Assembly: GCF_014873495.1 (NCBI RefSeq)
Contig: NZ_JADBGF010000001.1
Span: forward strand, 8,804,001-8,868,000
Source of the DNA: Streptomyces stelliscabiei
GTDB lineage: Bacteria > Actinomycetota > Actinomycetes > Streptomycetales > Streptomycetaceae
Direction of reading: 5' to 3'
Length of the DNA: 64,000 nt
Under the pieces are notes generated by a model. It was not told the DNA's origin, did no database searches, and worked only from the letters and a program-made list of their open reading frames with translations. The position numbers and the translations under genes were made by a program. Shown here piece after piece: positions 17,731-25,173 of the stretch; the first letter of the stretch is position 1, and every line of letters starts with the position of its first letter.

Positions 17731-19671
17731 ATGGCCGAGGCGTCGCATCGCAAGCAGCTCGGGGCCCTCCTCGAAGACCTCAAGCAACGCAGCGGGCACA
17801 GCTATCAGTGGATCGGCCAGAGCGTCTGCGCCAGCAAGTCCACCGTGTACCGGTACTGCACCGGACAGATCGTGCCGCCGGATTTCGCCACGATCGAGCG
17901 CATAGCGAAGACGTGCAACGCCGGCAAGGCCGAGATGGCCGCGCTGTACCGGCTGTGGATGGCCGCGTCCTGCGCCCCGGACGAAGTCCCGGCCACCGGC
18001 CCGGACCACGCCCCGGCCCCCGTCCCGGCCGACTCCCCGGATCACGTTCCGGACCATGCCCCGGCCGACGTCCCCAACGACGTCCCCAACGACGCCCTCG
18101 CGGCACCCGAGCAGCCCGGCGTCCCCGTCACTGCCCCCGTCGGCGCCCCCGCCGAACCGGACTCTCCCACCACCGGCCCGCCCCCGAGCACGCCGCCGCC
18201 CTCACCACCCGCACCACGAGCCCGACCCGTGCCGGCCCTGCGGCCCGCCGACGGTTCGCGAAGACCAGGCGGACGCTCGCTGCTGTTCGCGCTCTCGGCC
18301 GCGCTGGTGACCCTTCTGGTGGCCATGACGGCGACGAGCAGTGGCCCCGCCCTGCGCGGTGCTTCGCCACGGAAGGCGGAACAGTGGATACCCGGGCCCG
18401 CCTGGGTGAGCGCCCCGGCCCCGGTACGGTCCACCCTCTTCGGCGTCACCATCAACAGCACCACGGGCACCATGCCGTCGTTCCGGACCGGTGCCGTGCG
18501 CCTCTGGGACAGCGACACGCGCTGGTCGAACATCCAGCCCCGGCGCGGCGAGTTCGACTGGGACGTCCTCGACCGGCTGGTCGACGGTGCCGAACGGGCC
18601 GGTCTGCCCGCGCTGTTCGTCATGGGCGGCACCCCACGATGGGCGAGTCCGGACGGCCCGGTCGGCCCCTACGCCGACGGTTCCCGGGCCGCGCCGCCCG
18701 ACCGCCTCGCCGACTGGGACACCTTCGTGCGCGCCCTCGTGCGGCGATATCAGGGCCGCATCGAGGCCTACGAGTTGTGGGTGCTGGCGAACGACTCCCG
18801 GTTCTACAACGGCAGCGTGGAGACGCTGGTCGAGATGGTCCGCAGAGCCGGCCGGACGATCCGGGCCGTCGATCCGGAAGCCACCGTCGTGTGCCCCGGC
18901 ATGGGGCGCCTGTGGGAGCCGGAGGCCGTCCACGTCCTCGAGCGCTTCGCGGAACTCGGCGGATACCGGCACTGCGACGTCGCGGGCGTCAAGCTCTACC
19001 AGCGCACGGCCTCCGATCCTCCGGAGACCATGCTCGCGCTCACCCGCACCGTCGACCGCATCCTGCATCGCGCCGGGGTCCATCCACGCCTGTGGAACAC
19101 CGGCACCATGTACGAGATCCCCCTGCAGAAGCCCTTGAGCCGCCGTCGCGCCGCCGACTACGCGGTGCGCTTCTACCTCGTGGGGCTGTACGCCCGCGAC
19201 GCCAACGTCGAGCGCATGTACTTCTACAACTGGGGCGGCACCAAGATCCCCGTCGTGCTGCAGGCCGAGGGCGGCGCGCCGACCCGGGCGGCGCTGGCGG
19301 TCGAGCAGCTGCAGCGATGGCTCGCCCACGCCCGGATCCACTCCTGTGGCCATGGTCTGGCCTCGGGTCTCGGCGCCAACGTGTGGGAATGCAGGTTCAC
19401 CGTGACGGAGTCCGGGCCGAGTCACGAGGCCACCGTCCGCTGGACCGATTCCGGCACCGCCATGACCACGTCCGAACCGGGCCTCGCCTTCGTGCACCGG
19501 ATCGACGGCACGGTGACCGCCGTTCGGCCCGGCGACACCATCAGGATCACCGAGCAGCCGGTCCTCCTCGAACAACACCCGGTGGGCCGTACGCCGGTGC
19601 GCCGCGAACCGCCCCGGCCCGTGGGCCGGGACGATCGCGGCGGAGCGCTCAGGCGCCCACCGTCACCGTGA
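17731..19671 (+). CDS. XRE-type HTH / transmembrane / glycoside-hydrolase-like fusion, catalytically degenerate
   Basis: 646 residues. Residues ~8-75 form a Cro/C1-type helix-turn-helix region (YQWIGQSVCASKSTVYRYCTG). Residues 85-180 are a Pro/Asp/Ala-rich linker, 183-203 a membrane helix (SLLFALSAALVTLLVAMTA), and ~235-500 a TIM-barrel domain resembling GH39/GH-A xylosidases: RLWDSDTRWSNIQPRRGEFDWD and ALFVMGGTPRWAS. Topology would put the HTH inside and the barrel outside. At the acid/base position, where relatives have W-N-E-x-N, this protein has W350-V-L-A-N354; at the nucleophile strand, where relatives have T-E-T, it has T457-G-T459. Both catalytic Glu are thus missing, suggesting a sugar-sensing role. 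ATG 17731 was chosen because upstream sequence is not protein-like. Its 3' end overlaps the GH64 gene by 23 bp. Confidence 0.75.
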   Translation: MAEASHRKQLGALLEDLKQRSGHSYQWIGQSVCASKSTVYRYCTGQIVPPDFATIERIAKTCNAGKAEMAALYRLWMAASCAPDEVPATGPDHAPAPVPADSPDHVPDHAPADVPNDVPNDALAAPEQPGVPVTAPVGAPAEPDSPTTGPPPSTPPPSPPAPRARPVPALRPADGSRRPGGRSLLFALSAALVTLLVAMTATSSGPALRGASPRKAEQWIPGPAWVSAPAPVRSTLFGVTINSTTGTMPSFRTGAVRLWDSDTRWSNIQPRRGEFDWDVLDRLVDGAERAGLPALFVMGGTPRWASPDGPVGPYADGSRAAPPDRLADWDTFVRALVRRYQGRIEAYELWVLANDSRFYNGSVETLVEMVRRAGRTIRAVDPEATVVCPGMGRLWEPEAVHVLERFAELGGYRHCDVAGVKLYQRTASDPPETMLALTRTVDRILHRAGVHPRLWNTGTMYEIPLQKPLSRRRAADYAVRFYLVGLYARDANVERMYFYNWGGTKIPVVLQAEGGAPTRAALAVEQLQRWLAHARIHSCGHGLASGLGANVWECRFTVTESGPSHEATVRWTDSGTAMTTSEPGLAFVHRIDGTVTAVRPGDTIRITEQPVLLEQHPVGRTPVRREPPRPVGRDDRGGALRRPPSP

Positions 19672-20866
19672 ACCGGCGCGGGTTGCCGTCGTGGGCCGCG
19701 CCCGACACGTCGGGCTGGCCGTCGGGGCGCACGTCGTCGTACGGAAAGGCGTACCCGATGGGGGAGTTGGCGTGCACCACACGTGACCAGTGGTTCGTCA
19801 CGGTCCCCCGGTAGTAGTCGGCCGTCGTCGTCCCGTTCGGCTGTGTGGGGTGGGTGAGCATGATCGAACGGTTGAAACCGGCGGCGAGACGGGCGAGGAG
19901 CGCCTTCTTGGTGTCGGAGTCACCGGGGTTGTTGGTGAACGGGCCGTGGTTGCAGGTGAAGATGTCCTTCGAGGTCGGTCTGGTGAACGAGTGGCCGCCG
20001 GCGAAGGTGAGCGTGTCGCCGGAGACGCGGCCGGCGAGGACGCCGCGCCCGCCCTGGAGGTCGATCCGCAGATCCGTCCCCCGGTACTTCTGCCACACCT
20101 GGTCGATGGAGGAGTTCCAGTAGGCGCGGAACGGCATCAGGTCGGGCCGGTCGAAGTACGGCGCCATCAGGTTCTGCGGTGAGATGACGCGCAGCACCTT
20201 GCCGTCGCCGCCCCGGATGACGAGCCGGTCCCACGGCTGGCCGTCCCGCGCCGACTGCGCCACCAGATCGGCGGCGATCCGGCCCACCGCCCCGTCGGGC
20301 AGCGGGGCGACCGTGTGCGTGCGGTCGCCCTCCAGCGTCAGCCCGATCGGCAGGGCCGTCACCAGGTCGACGTAACTGATGTTGGCGAACAGCTGCGTGG
20401 AGTTGAAGGTGAATTCGCAGAACGACCACGTCTTGCCGTAGTTGGGATCGGCGGGCGTCGCGAAGGCGGGCTCGACCAGCGCCGGGCCCGGGTTGAGGAA
20501 GAACTGCAGGGTGCTGTCGCGGACGAAGTAGACGCGGGCACCGTACATCTGAGGAAGCGTCAGCACGGTGGGCGCCGACCCCGCCGGGCCGAGCGGGATC
20601 GCGCAGTCGACCGGCAGCGGTGTCTGCGGCGCCGGGGGCGAGGTGGGCCGGTAGACACCTCCGTCGGCCCGCAGCAGCAGCCAGGCGCCCGTCGCCTGCT
20701 CGTGCCCGGTGACGTACGCCCGGACCGTGCCCGGCAACGAGGCGTTGCGCAGGGCGAGTTGGCAGGTCGCGGGCGCGGCCTGGGCGGGTGTGCCGAGCGC
20801 GCCGCCGACGGCTGTCGTGCCGACGGCGGCTGCGGTTCCGGACAGGAAGATACGGCGGGAGATCAC
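19649..20866 (-). CDS. Secreted GH64 endo-beta-1,3-glucanase
   Basis: 405 residues. A Tat-type signal (SRRIFLSG, residues 3-10, cleaved near AQAAP) precedes a GH64 (laminaripentaose-producing beta-1,3-glucanase) domain. Glu151 in FCEFTFNSTQ and Asp167 in SYVDLVTALP lie 16 residues apart, the same spacing as the catalytic Glu154/Asp170 pair of S. matensis LPHase; other family blocks are DLVAQSARDG, FTCNHGPF and NRSIMLTHP. It cleaves long beta-1,3-glucans such as fungal wall glucan. No carbohydrate-binding module is attached. GTG 20866 has AGGAGG 6 bases upstream. A perfect LacI-type palindrome lies just before the promoter. Confidence 0.9.
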   Translation of the reverse strand: MISRRIFLSGTAAAVGTTAVGGALGTPAQAAPATCQLALRNASLPGTVRAYVTGHEQATGAWLLLRADGGVYRPTSPPAPQTPLPVDCAIPLGPAGSAPTVLTLPQMYGARVYFVRDSTLQFFLNPGPALVEPAFATPADPNYGKTWSFCEFTFNSTQLFANISYVDLVTALPIGLTLEGDRTHTVAPLPDGAVGRIAADLVAQSARDGQPWDRLVIRGGDGKVLRVISPQNLMAPYFDRPDLMPFRAYWNSSIDQVWQKYRGTDLRIDLQGGRGVLAGRVSGDTLTFAGGHSFTRPTSKDIFTCNHGPFTNNPGDSDTKKALLARLAAGFNRSIMLTHPTQPNGTTTADYYRGTVTNHWSRVVHANSPIGYAFPYDDVRPDGQPDVSGAAHDGNPRRFTVTVGA

Positions 20867-20930
20867 GGTGGCCTCCTGGGACGTGGGGGAGTGGAGGCAC
20901 AGCGGACGGGGCCCCTGCTGTGGTTCCCCC

Positions 20931-20983
20931 ACTGTTCCCAGGGGAAGTTGAGCCGTCAAGACTTATGACTGAGAGCGCTCTCA
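20931..20983 (-). promoter_or_regulatory. GH64 promoter with LacI-type operator
   Basis: TGAGAGCGCTCTCA (20970-20983) is a perfect 14-base palindrome of LacI/CebR type. Immediately downstream on the minus strand are TTGACG (-35, plus 20954-20959) and AACAGT (-10, plus 20931-20936) with a 17-base spacer. The -35 lies in the string CGTCAAGACTTATGAC (20954-20969), shared with the ThuA/PQQ promoter. An operator directly upstream of -35 fits repression, probably by the LacI protein at 15796 or a paralogue. Confidence 0.6.
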
Positions 20984-21069
20984 AGACTTTCGTGTCTTCA
21001 TGAGGTGGCGACAGACCGAACGGCGTCCGGACCCGGTATCCGTGCGGAGCACCTGACGGCAGGCGGGGA

Positions 21070-21855
21070 TCAGCCCTGCGGCTGCTCGCTCCGGATCACC
21101 GCGAACCGTGCCCCGTACGGGTCGGCGAGCCGGGCGAAGCGCCCCGCGCCCGCGAGATCCGTGGCGGGTGCATGGACGTTGCCGCCCAGCTCCCGCGTCC
21201 TGCTCACCGCCGCGTCCGGGTCCGCGACCTCGAAGTACGGCAGCCAGTGCGCTGCGGACGCCTCCTCGCCAGGGTCCAGCGGGACGATGCCGCCGAACAT
21301 GGCACTCGGCTCGGTCCCCGACGGGCTCACGCAGGTGTAGCTGCCGCCGCCGACGTCGATCGCGGAGGTCTCCCAGCCGAACACCGAGTTGAAGAACCCG
21401 GCGGCCGCGGGCAGGTCCGGGGTGTGCAGCTCCAGCCAGCACAGCGCGCCCGGGTCGGTGACGACGTCGAGGCCCTTGTTGCCACGGGGCTCCCAGATAC
21501 CGAAGGGGACGCCCGCCCGGTCGGCGAGGATCGCCATGCGGCCCTCGTCGGCGACGTCCATGGGCCGCAGCAGCACCGCGCCATGGGCCTGCTCGACCGC
21601 CTTGACCGTGGCCTCGGCGTCCGGCGTCCGGAAGTAGACGTTCCAGGACGGGGGGCCCTGTTCCGGCGGGTTCTGCACACCAGCGGCGGCGGTGCGGCCG
21701 TCGAGCTGGAAGAAGCCGTAGCCGCCCATGTCGGGGCCGGCCGGCCGGAACCGCCAGCCGAAGAGATCCTGGTAGAAGCCGGCGGCGCCCTCCATGTCGG
21801 GGGTGCCGAGGTCGATCCAGTTCGGGGCGCCGGTGACGTAACGGGTGGTGAGCAT
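21070..21855 (-). CDS. VOC-family protein (tandem glyoxalase/bleomycin-resistance-like domains)
   Basis: 261 residues formed by two vicinal-oxygen-chelate modules, each of two beta-alpha-beta-beta-beta units: 'NWIDLGTPDMEGAAGFYQDLFGW' and 'CWLELHTPDLPAAAGFFNSVFGW'. Such proteins bind a metal between modules or sequester a ligand; in Streptomyces this two-domain type is often annotated as hydrolase-like or hydroxylase of unknown substrate. There is no signal peptide. ATG 21855 has AGGAG 7 bases upstream. It is not obviously linked to the neighbouring glucanase. Confidence 0.85.
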   Translation of the reverse strand: MLTTRYVTGAPNWIDLGTPDMEGAAGFYQDLFGWRFRPAGPDMGGYGFFQLDGRTAAAGVQNPPEQGPPSWNVYFRTPDAEATVKAVEQAHGAVLLRPMDVADEGRMAILADRAGVPFGIWEPRGNKGLDVVTDPGALCWLELHTPDLPAAAGFFNSVFGWETSAIDVGGGSYTCVSPSGTEPSAMFGGIVPLDPGEEASAAHWLPYFEVADPDAAVSRTRELGGNVHAPATDLAGAGRFARLADPYGARFAVIRSEQPQG

Positions 21856-22079
21856 TGCTGTGCTCCTGACGAGGGGGTGCGAGGGCCCATGTCCTGTACT
21901 GCCGAGTCTGGCACCGTCCACGGACGATCGCCCGCTTCGCGTCACGGCCGAGGGCGTCGTTCCCCGTGGGCCTCGCTCAGCGCGCCGTCGTGCGTCGCTC
22001 CACCGCCTCGGGGATTATGGCGGGCCCGGACCGTCGTGTTGATGCCGCGTTGATCGAACGTTTTTCGGCGCGCGGCACG

Positions 22080-22337
22080 ATGCTGCGCATGCACTACGAC
22101 ACGATCACCCCGATCGACAGCGCCTGGCAGGAGCGCGCGCTGTGTGCGCAGACGGGGGCCGACTTCTTCTTTCCCGAGCCCGGCAGTTCGGTGCGCGAGG
22201 CGAAGCGCATCTGCGGGATGTGCGAGATGCGCACCGCATGTCTGGAGTACGCCCTGTCCCACGACGAGCGGTTCGGCGTCTGGGGCGGGCTGTCCGAGAA
22301 GGAGAGGCTACGGCTCCGGCGCGCCGAGAACGGCTGA
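22080..22337 (+). CDS. WhiB-like (Wbl) iron-sulfur regulator
   Basis: 85 residues. The four cluster-binding cysteines are visible as C in ALCAQTG, then C-x2-C-x5-C in RICGMCEMRTACLEYAL, followed by the beta-turn FGVWGGLSEKERLRLRR. Sequence around WQERALCAQT and CLEYALSHDERFG is very like WhiB itself, more than like WhiD or WblA, so this is a WhiB paralogue. Wbl proteins carry a [4Fe-4S] cluster and bind the principal sigma factor region 4 to redirect transcription. Start is ATG 22080 or 22089; neither has a good RBS. From memory the S. coelicolor counterpart may be SCO6715 (wblJ). Confidence 0.9.
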   Translation: MLRMHYDTITPIDSAWQERALCAQTGADFFFPEPGSSVREAKRICGMCEMRTACLEYALSHDERFGVWGGLSEKERLRLRRAENG

Positions 22338-22459
22338 CCCACGACACCGGGACCCCCGCTCACCCCCGCTGCCCCGATCCTCGTCGGACCGCAGGCGAAC
22401 CGCCCGTCGGCGTAAGCCGGTCGGAGATAAAGCGGTAGGCCCCGTCCCGGGCGGTCGCA

Positions 22460-22555
22460 TAGGATCCGCAGGCGCGGTTCGGAGGTGGCGCGGAGACGGT
22501 CGCACCGCCTCGGCAGGGCGAAACCCCGGTACGAATCCGGTCGTCCGCACCGCGC
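22460..22555 (+). ncRNA. Candidate structured leader RNA before the SDR gene
   Basis: A -10-like TAGGAT (22460-22465) is followed by a region able to fold into a closed multi-branch structure. P1: GCGCGGU (22472-22478) pairs with ACCGCGC (22549-22555), 7 perfect pairs. P2: GAGGUGG (22482-22488) with CCGCCUC (22505-22511), one G-U pair. P3: GGG (22516-22518) with CCC (22524-22526) around CGAAA. P4: CGG/CCG around UACGAAU (22527-22539). The P4 hairpin recalls the cobalamin-riboswitch core, but the conserved box GCNACUG is absent. The downstream SDR gene begins 100 bases later. The class is not recognised. Confidence 0.3.
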
Positions 22556-22654
22556 TCGACACCTTCCGCGGTGCCCGGCGTGCCACGGGTCCGACGGCCG
22601 CGTGGGTGCGGCCGGGACAGCGGTACGGGGCACGGCACGCGGGCGGGGGCACGC

Positions 22655-23995
22655 ATGGGCGAGAGCGGCGGAATCACCGAGGAGGAGCTGGCGGCCTTTC
22701 ACCGTACGGTCGGCAGGCTGCGGGCGCTGCCCGTGGACGACCCCGTGCGGCTGAGGACCGAGCGGGTCGCCGCGTCCTTCGCACGCGACGGATGGAAGCG
22801 GCGGCGTAGGGCGCTCGGCGCCGAGAAGTCCGCCGCGGACGCCGCCGTGATGGCCGCGACCGCCACCGGAGCCCCCTCGCGGCGCGAGGACGCCCCGCTG
22901 TCACAAGCGGCGGCGGGCGGCGGGGGAGTGCTCCACAAGGCGCGGCACTGCTATGTCTGCAAGACGTCGTATCGACAGGTCGACTCCTTCTACCACCGGC
23001 TGTGCCCGCGATGCGCCGCCGACAACACCGCGCGACGCGCTCTGAGCACCGACCTGAGCGGCCGCCGTGCGCTGCTCACCGGCGGCCGGGTGAAGATCGG
23101 CTTCCAGCTGGCGCTGATGATGCTGCGCGACGGCGCCGACCTGCTCGTCACCAGCCGTTTCCCGCACGACACCGTACGCCGCTTCCGGGCCGAGCCCGGC
23201 AGCGAGAAGTGGCTCGACCGGCTGACCGTCGTCGCCGTCGATCTGCGGGACCCGCGCCAGGTGCTGGGCCTGTGCGAGCAGTTGCGGCAGGAGGGCGAGC
23301 CGCTGGACATCCTCGTGAACAACGCGGCCCAGACGGTACGGCGGCCACCGGAGTCGTACGCGCTGCTGGCCGGCGGAGAGTTCGACGCGCTGCCCGAAGG
23401 GGCGCGCCAGGCACCCGGGTTCACCCCGCTGCGGATGCTTCCGGACGGGGCCGCCGCGCTGCCCGTCGCGTTGCGCGAGGCCGACGAGGCCGGGCTGCTG
23501 CCCGACCCCTCGCCGGAGAACTCCTGGTCGGCGCGGCTCGGCGCACTCGACCCGGCGGAGGTTCTGGAGACCCAGCTGGTCAACTCCCTCGCCCCGGCGC
23601 TCCTGTGCGACCGGTTGCTGCCGCTGCTGCTCGCCGGGCCGCGCCGGCGCCGGTACGTGGTCAACGTGACGGCCGTCGAGGGCCGTTTCGCCGTGCGCAA
23701 CAAGACCGGCGGGCATCCGCACACCAACATGGCGAAGGCCGCGCTCAACATGCTCACCCGCACCAGCGCGGCCGAACTGGCCGACCAGGGCGTGCACATG
23801 TGCGCCGTCGACACCGGCTGGATCACCGACGAGAACCCGGCGCCGAAGAAACAGCGCATGGCCGGTGCCGGCTTTCGCACCCCGCTCGACATCGTCGACG
23901 GCGCGGCCCGCGTCTACGACCCGATCGTGCGCGGCGAGGCGGGCGACCCGGTGTCGGGCGTGTTCCTCAAGGACTACCGGGAGGCGGAGTGGTGA
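22655..23995 (+). CDS. Short-chain dehydrogenase/reductase-like protein with N-terminal zinc-ribbon
   Basis: 446 residues. Residues 99-120 form a C-x2-C-x14-C-x2-C zinc-ribbon-like knuckle (HCYVCKTSY ... RLCPRC). Residues ~137-440 form an SDR domain: TGGRVKIG at the nucleotide site, DLRD, and NNAAQT. The catalytic Tyr-x3-Lys is altered: Lys361 is present, but the Tyr position is Thr357 (H-T-N-M-A-K), so normal SDR chemistry is doubtful. A ~65-residue insert (ESYALLAGGEFDALPEG ... PENSW) lies after NNAA. Function unknown. The ATG lies 100 bases after the proposed structured leader. It is followed by the tRNA gene. Confidence 0.78.
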   Translation: MGESGGITEEELAAFHRTVGRLRALPVDDPVRLRTERVAASFARDGWKRRRRALGAEKSAADAAVMAATATGAPSRREDAPLSQAAAGGGGVLHKARHCYVCKTSYRQVDSFYHRLCPRCAADNTARRALSTDLSGRRALLTGGRVKIGFQLALMMLRDGADLLVTSRFPHDTVRRFRAEPGSEKWLDRLTVVAVDLRDPRQVLGLCEQLRQEGEPLDILVNNAAQTVRRPPESYALLAGGEFDALPEGARQAPGFTPLRMLPDGAAALPVALREADEAGLLPDPSPENSWSARLGALDPAEVLETQLVNSLAPALLCDRLLPLLLAGPRRRRYVVNVTAVEGRFAVRNKTGGHPHTNMAKAALNMLTRTSAAELADQGVHMCAVDTGWITDENPAPKKQRMAGAGFRTPLDIVDGAARVYDPIVRGEAGDPVSGVFLKDYREAEW

Positions 23996-24022
23996 GCCAC
24001 AGGGCTAGGGTGGCCCGCAAGG

Positions 24023-24096
24023 CGGGGTCGTAGCGCAGAGGCAGGCGCGCCGGTCTCCAAAACCGGAACACGTCGGTTCGAATCCGGCCGCCCCGC
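24023..24096 (+). tRNA. Atypical tRNA-Trp (anticodon CCA)
   Basis: A full cloverleaf is visible. D-stem GCGC/GCGC follows U8-A9. The anticodon stem is CCGGT/ACCGG with loop CTCCAAA, giving anticodon CCA at 24057-24059. The variable loop is AACAC, and the T-arm is GTCGG-TTCGAAT-CCGGC. The acceptor stem pairs as CGGGG-CG with CGCCCCG only if T24028 is bulged; two further flanking G-C pairs (24021-24022 with 24096-24097) extend it. The sequence differs strongly from the standard Streptomyces tRNA-Trp I remember (AGGGGCGTAGCTC...), so this is a second, divergent copy. CCA is not encoded. Confidence 0.8.
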
Positions 24097-24101
24097 CCCC
24101 T

Positions 24102-24117
24102 GCCCGCCCGTGCGGGC
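24102..24117. terminator. Short hairpin after the tRNA
   Basis: GCCCGC-CCGT-GCGGGC forms a six-pair GC hairpin between the tRNA and the convergent desaturase stop. It has no T-run, which is usual in Streptomyces. Confidence 0.4.
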
Positions 24118-24134
24118 CGGCCGGACCGTGTCGG

Positions 24135-25112
24135 TCAGGCCCCCGCGCGAGCCGCCATCCGCGCCTTGCGGGCCGCGAGCTTCTCGTCGAACTTGCGGGC
24201 CTCCGCGTCGAGCCCGCCCATGTAGAGGCCGAGCTCCTCCTGGGCCTTCATGCCCTCGGGGCCGAGACCGTCGATCTCCATGATCTTCAGGAAGCGGATG
24301 ACGGGCGCGAGGACGTCGTCGTGGTGGATGCGCATGTTGTAGACCTCGCCGATGGCCATCTGCGCGGCGGCGCGCTCGAAGCCGGGCATGCCGTGGCCGG
24401 GCATCCGGAAGTTCACGACGACGTCGCGGACGGCCTGCATGGTGAGGTCGGGGGCGAACTCGAACGCCGCCTTCAGCAGGTTCCGGTAGAAGATCATGTG
24501 GAGGTTCTCGTCGGCCGCGATGCGCGCCAGCATGCGGTCGCACACGGGGTCACCGGAGTGGTGGCCCGTGTTGCGGTGCGAGACGCGGGTGGCCAGCTCC
24601 TGGAAGGCGACGTACGCGACCGTGTGCAGCATCGAGTGCCGGTTGTCCGACTCGAAGCCCTCGCCCATGTGGGACATGCGGAACTCTTCGAGCTTGTCCG
24701 GGTCCACCGCGCGCGAGGCGAGCAGGTAGTCGCGCATCACGATGCCGTGCCGGCCCTCCTCCGCGGTCCAGCGGTGCACCCAGGTGCCCCAGGCGCCGTC
24801 ACGGCCGAAGAGGGTGGCGATCTCGTGGTGGTAGCTCGGCAGGTTGTCCTCGGTCAGCAGGTTCACCACGAGGGCGATCCGGCCGACCTCGGTGACCTTC
24901 GACTGCCCCTTCTCCCAGGCCTCGCCGTCCTCGAAGAAGCCGGGGAAGTTGCGGCCGTCGCTCCACGGCACGTACTCGTGCGGCATCCAGTTCTTGGTGA
25001 CCTTGAGATGCCGGTTCAGTTCCTTCTCGACGACCTCCTCCAGCGCGTACAGCAGGCGCGCGTCGGTCCATTCGCTGGACGGGCTGCCGAGGTGAGGAGA
25101 AGTGATCGACAC
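24135..25112 (-). CDS. Acyl-[acyl-carrier-protein] desaturase
   Basis: 325-residue soluble di-iron desaturase of the plant-type/DesA family. Iron ligands are visible in two E-x2-H motifs, AEEGRHGIV and ADENLHMIF, plus Glu residues near LLTEDNLPSYHHEI and QELATRVSH. It introduces a cis double bond into acyl-ACP using oxygen and a ferredoxin partner, and so tunes membrane fluidity. GTG 25112 has GGAG 8 bases upstream. The gene stands alone. Its upstream region contains three tandem palindromes, implying tight control by a dimeric repressor, probably TetR-like and responding to acyl-CoA or acyl-ACP. Confidence 0.93.
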   Translation of the reverse strand: MSITSPHLGSPSSEWTDARLLYALEEVVEKELNRHLKVTKNWMPHEYVPWSDGRNFPGFFEDGEAWEKGQSKVTEVGRIALVVNLLTEDNLPSYHHEIATLFGRDGAWGTWVHRWTAEEGRHGIVMRDYLLASRAVDPDKLEEFRMSHMGEGFESDNRHSMLHTVAYVAFQELATRVSHRNTGHHSGDPVCDRMLARIAADENLHMIFYRNLLKAAFEFAPDLTMQAVRDVVVNFRMPGHGMPGFERAAAQMAIGEVYNMRIHHDDVLAPVIRFLKIMEIDGLGPEGMKAQEELGLYMGGLDAEARKFDEKLAARKARMAARAGA

Positions 25113-25173
25113 AAGTGCTCCAGGGGGACGAACAGGGGGCTTGTCTTCTTGCCGGCCAGGGGCGGGTGGCCTG

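Noticed and set aside
22472..22555. Cobalamin riboswitch or tRNA
   Set aside because: The CCGGUACGAAUCCGG hairpin and closing stem look similar, but the cobalamin GCNACUG box is missing, and there is no anticodon arm and no T-arm next to the acceptor. Kept only as an unclassified candidate.
23974..24543. 189-residue minus-strand frame crossing the tRNA
   Set aside because: It contains the PDSNRRVPVLETG string produced by reading a tRNA backwards, and the rest is a shadow of the desaturase gene.
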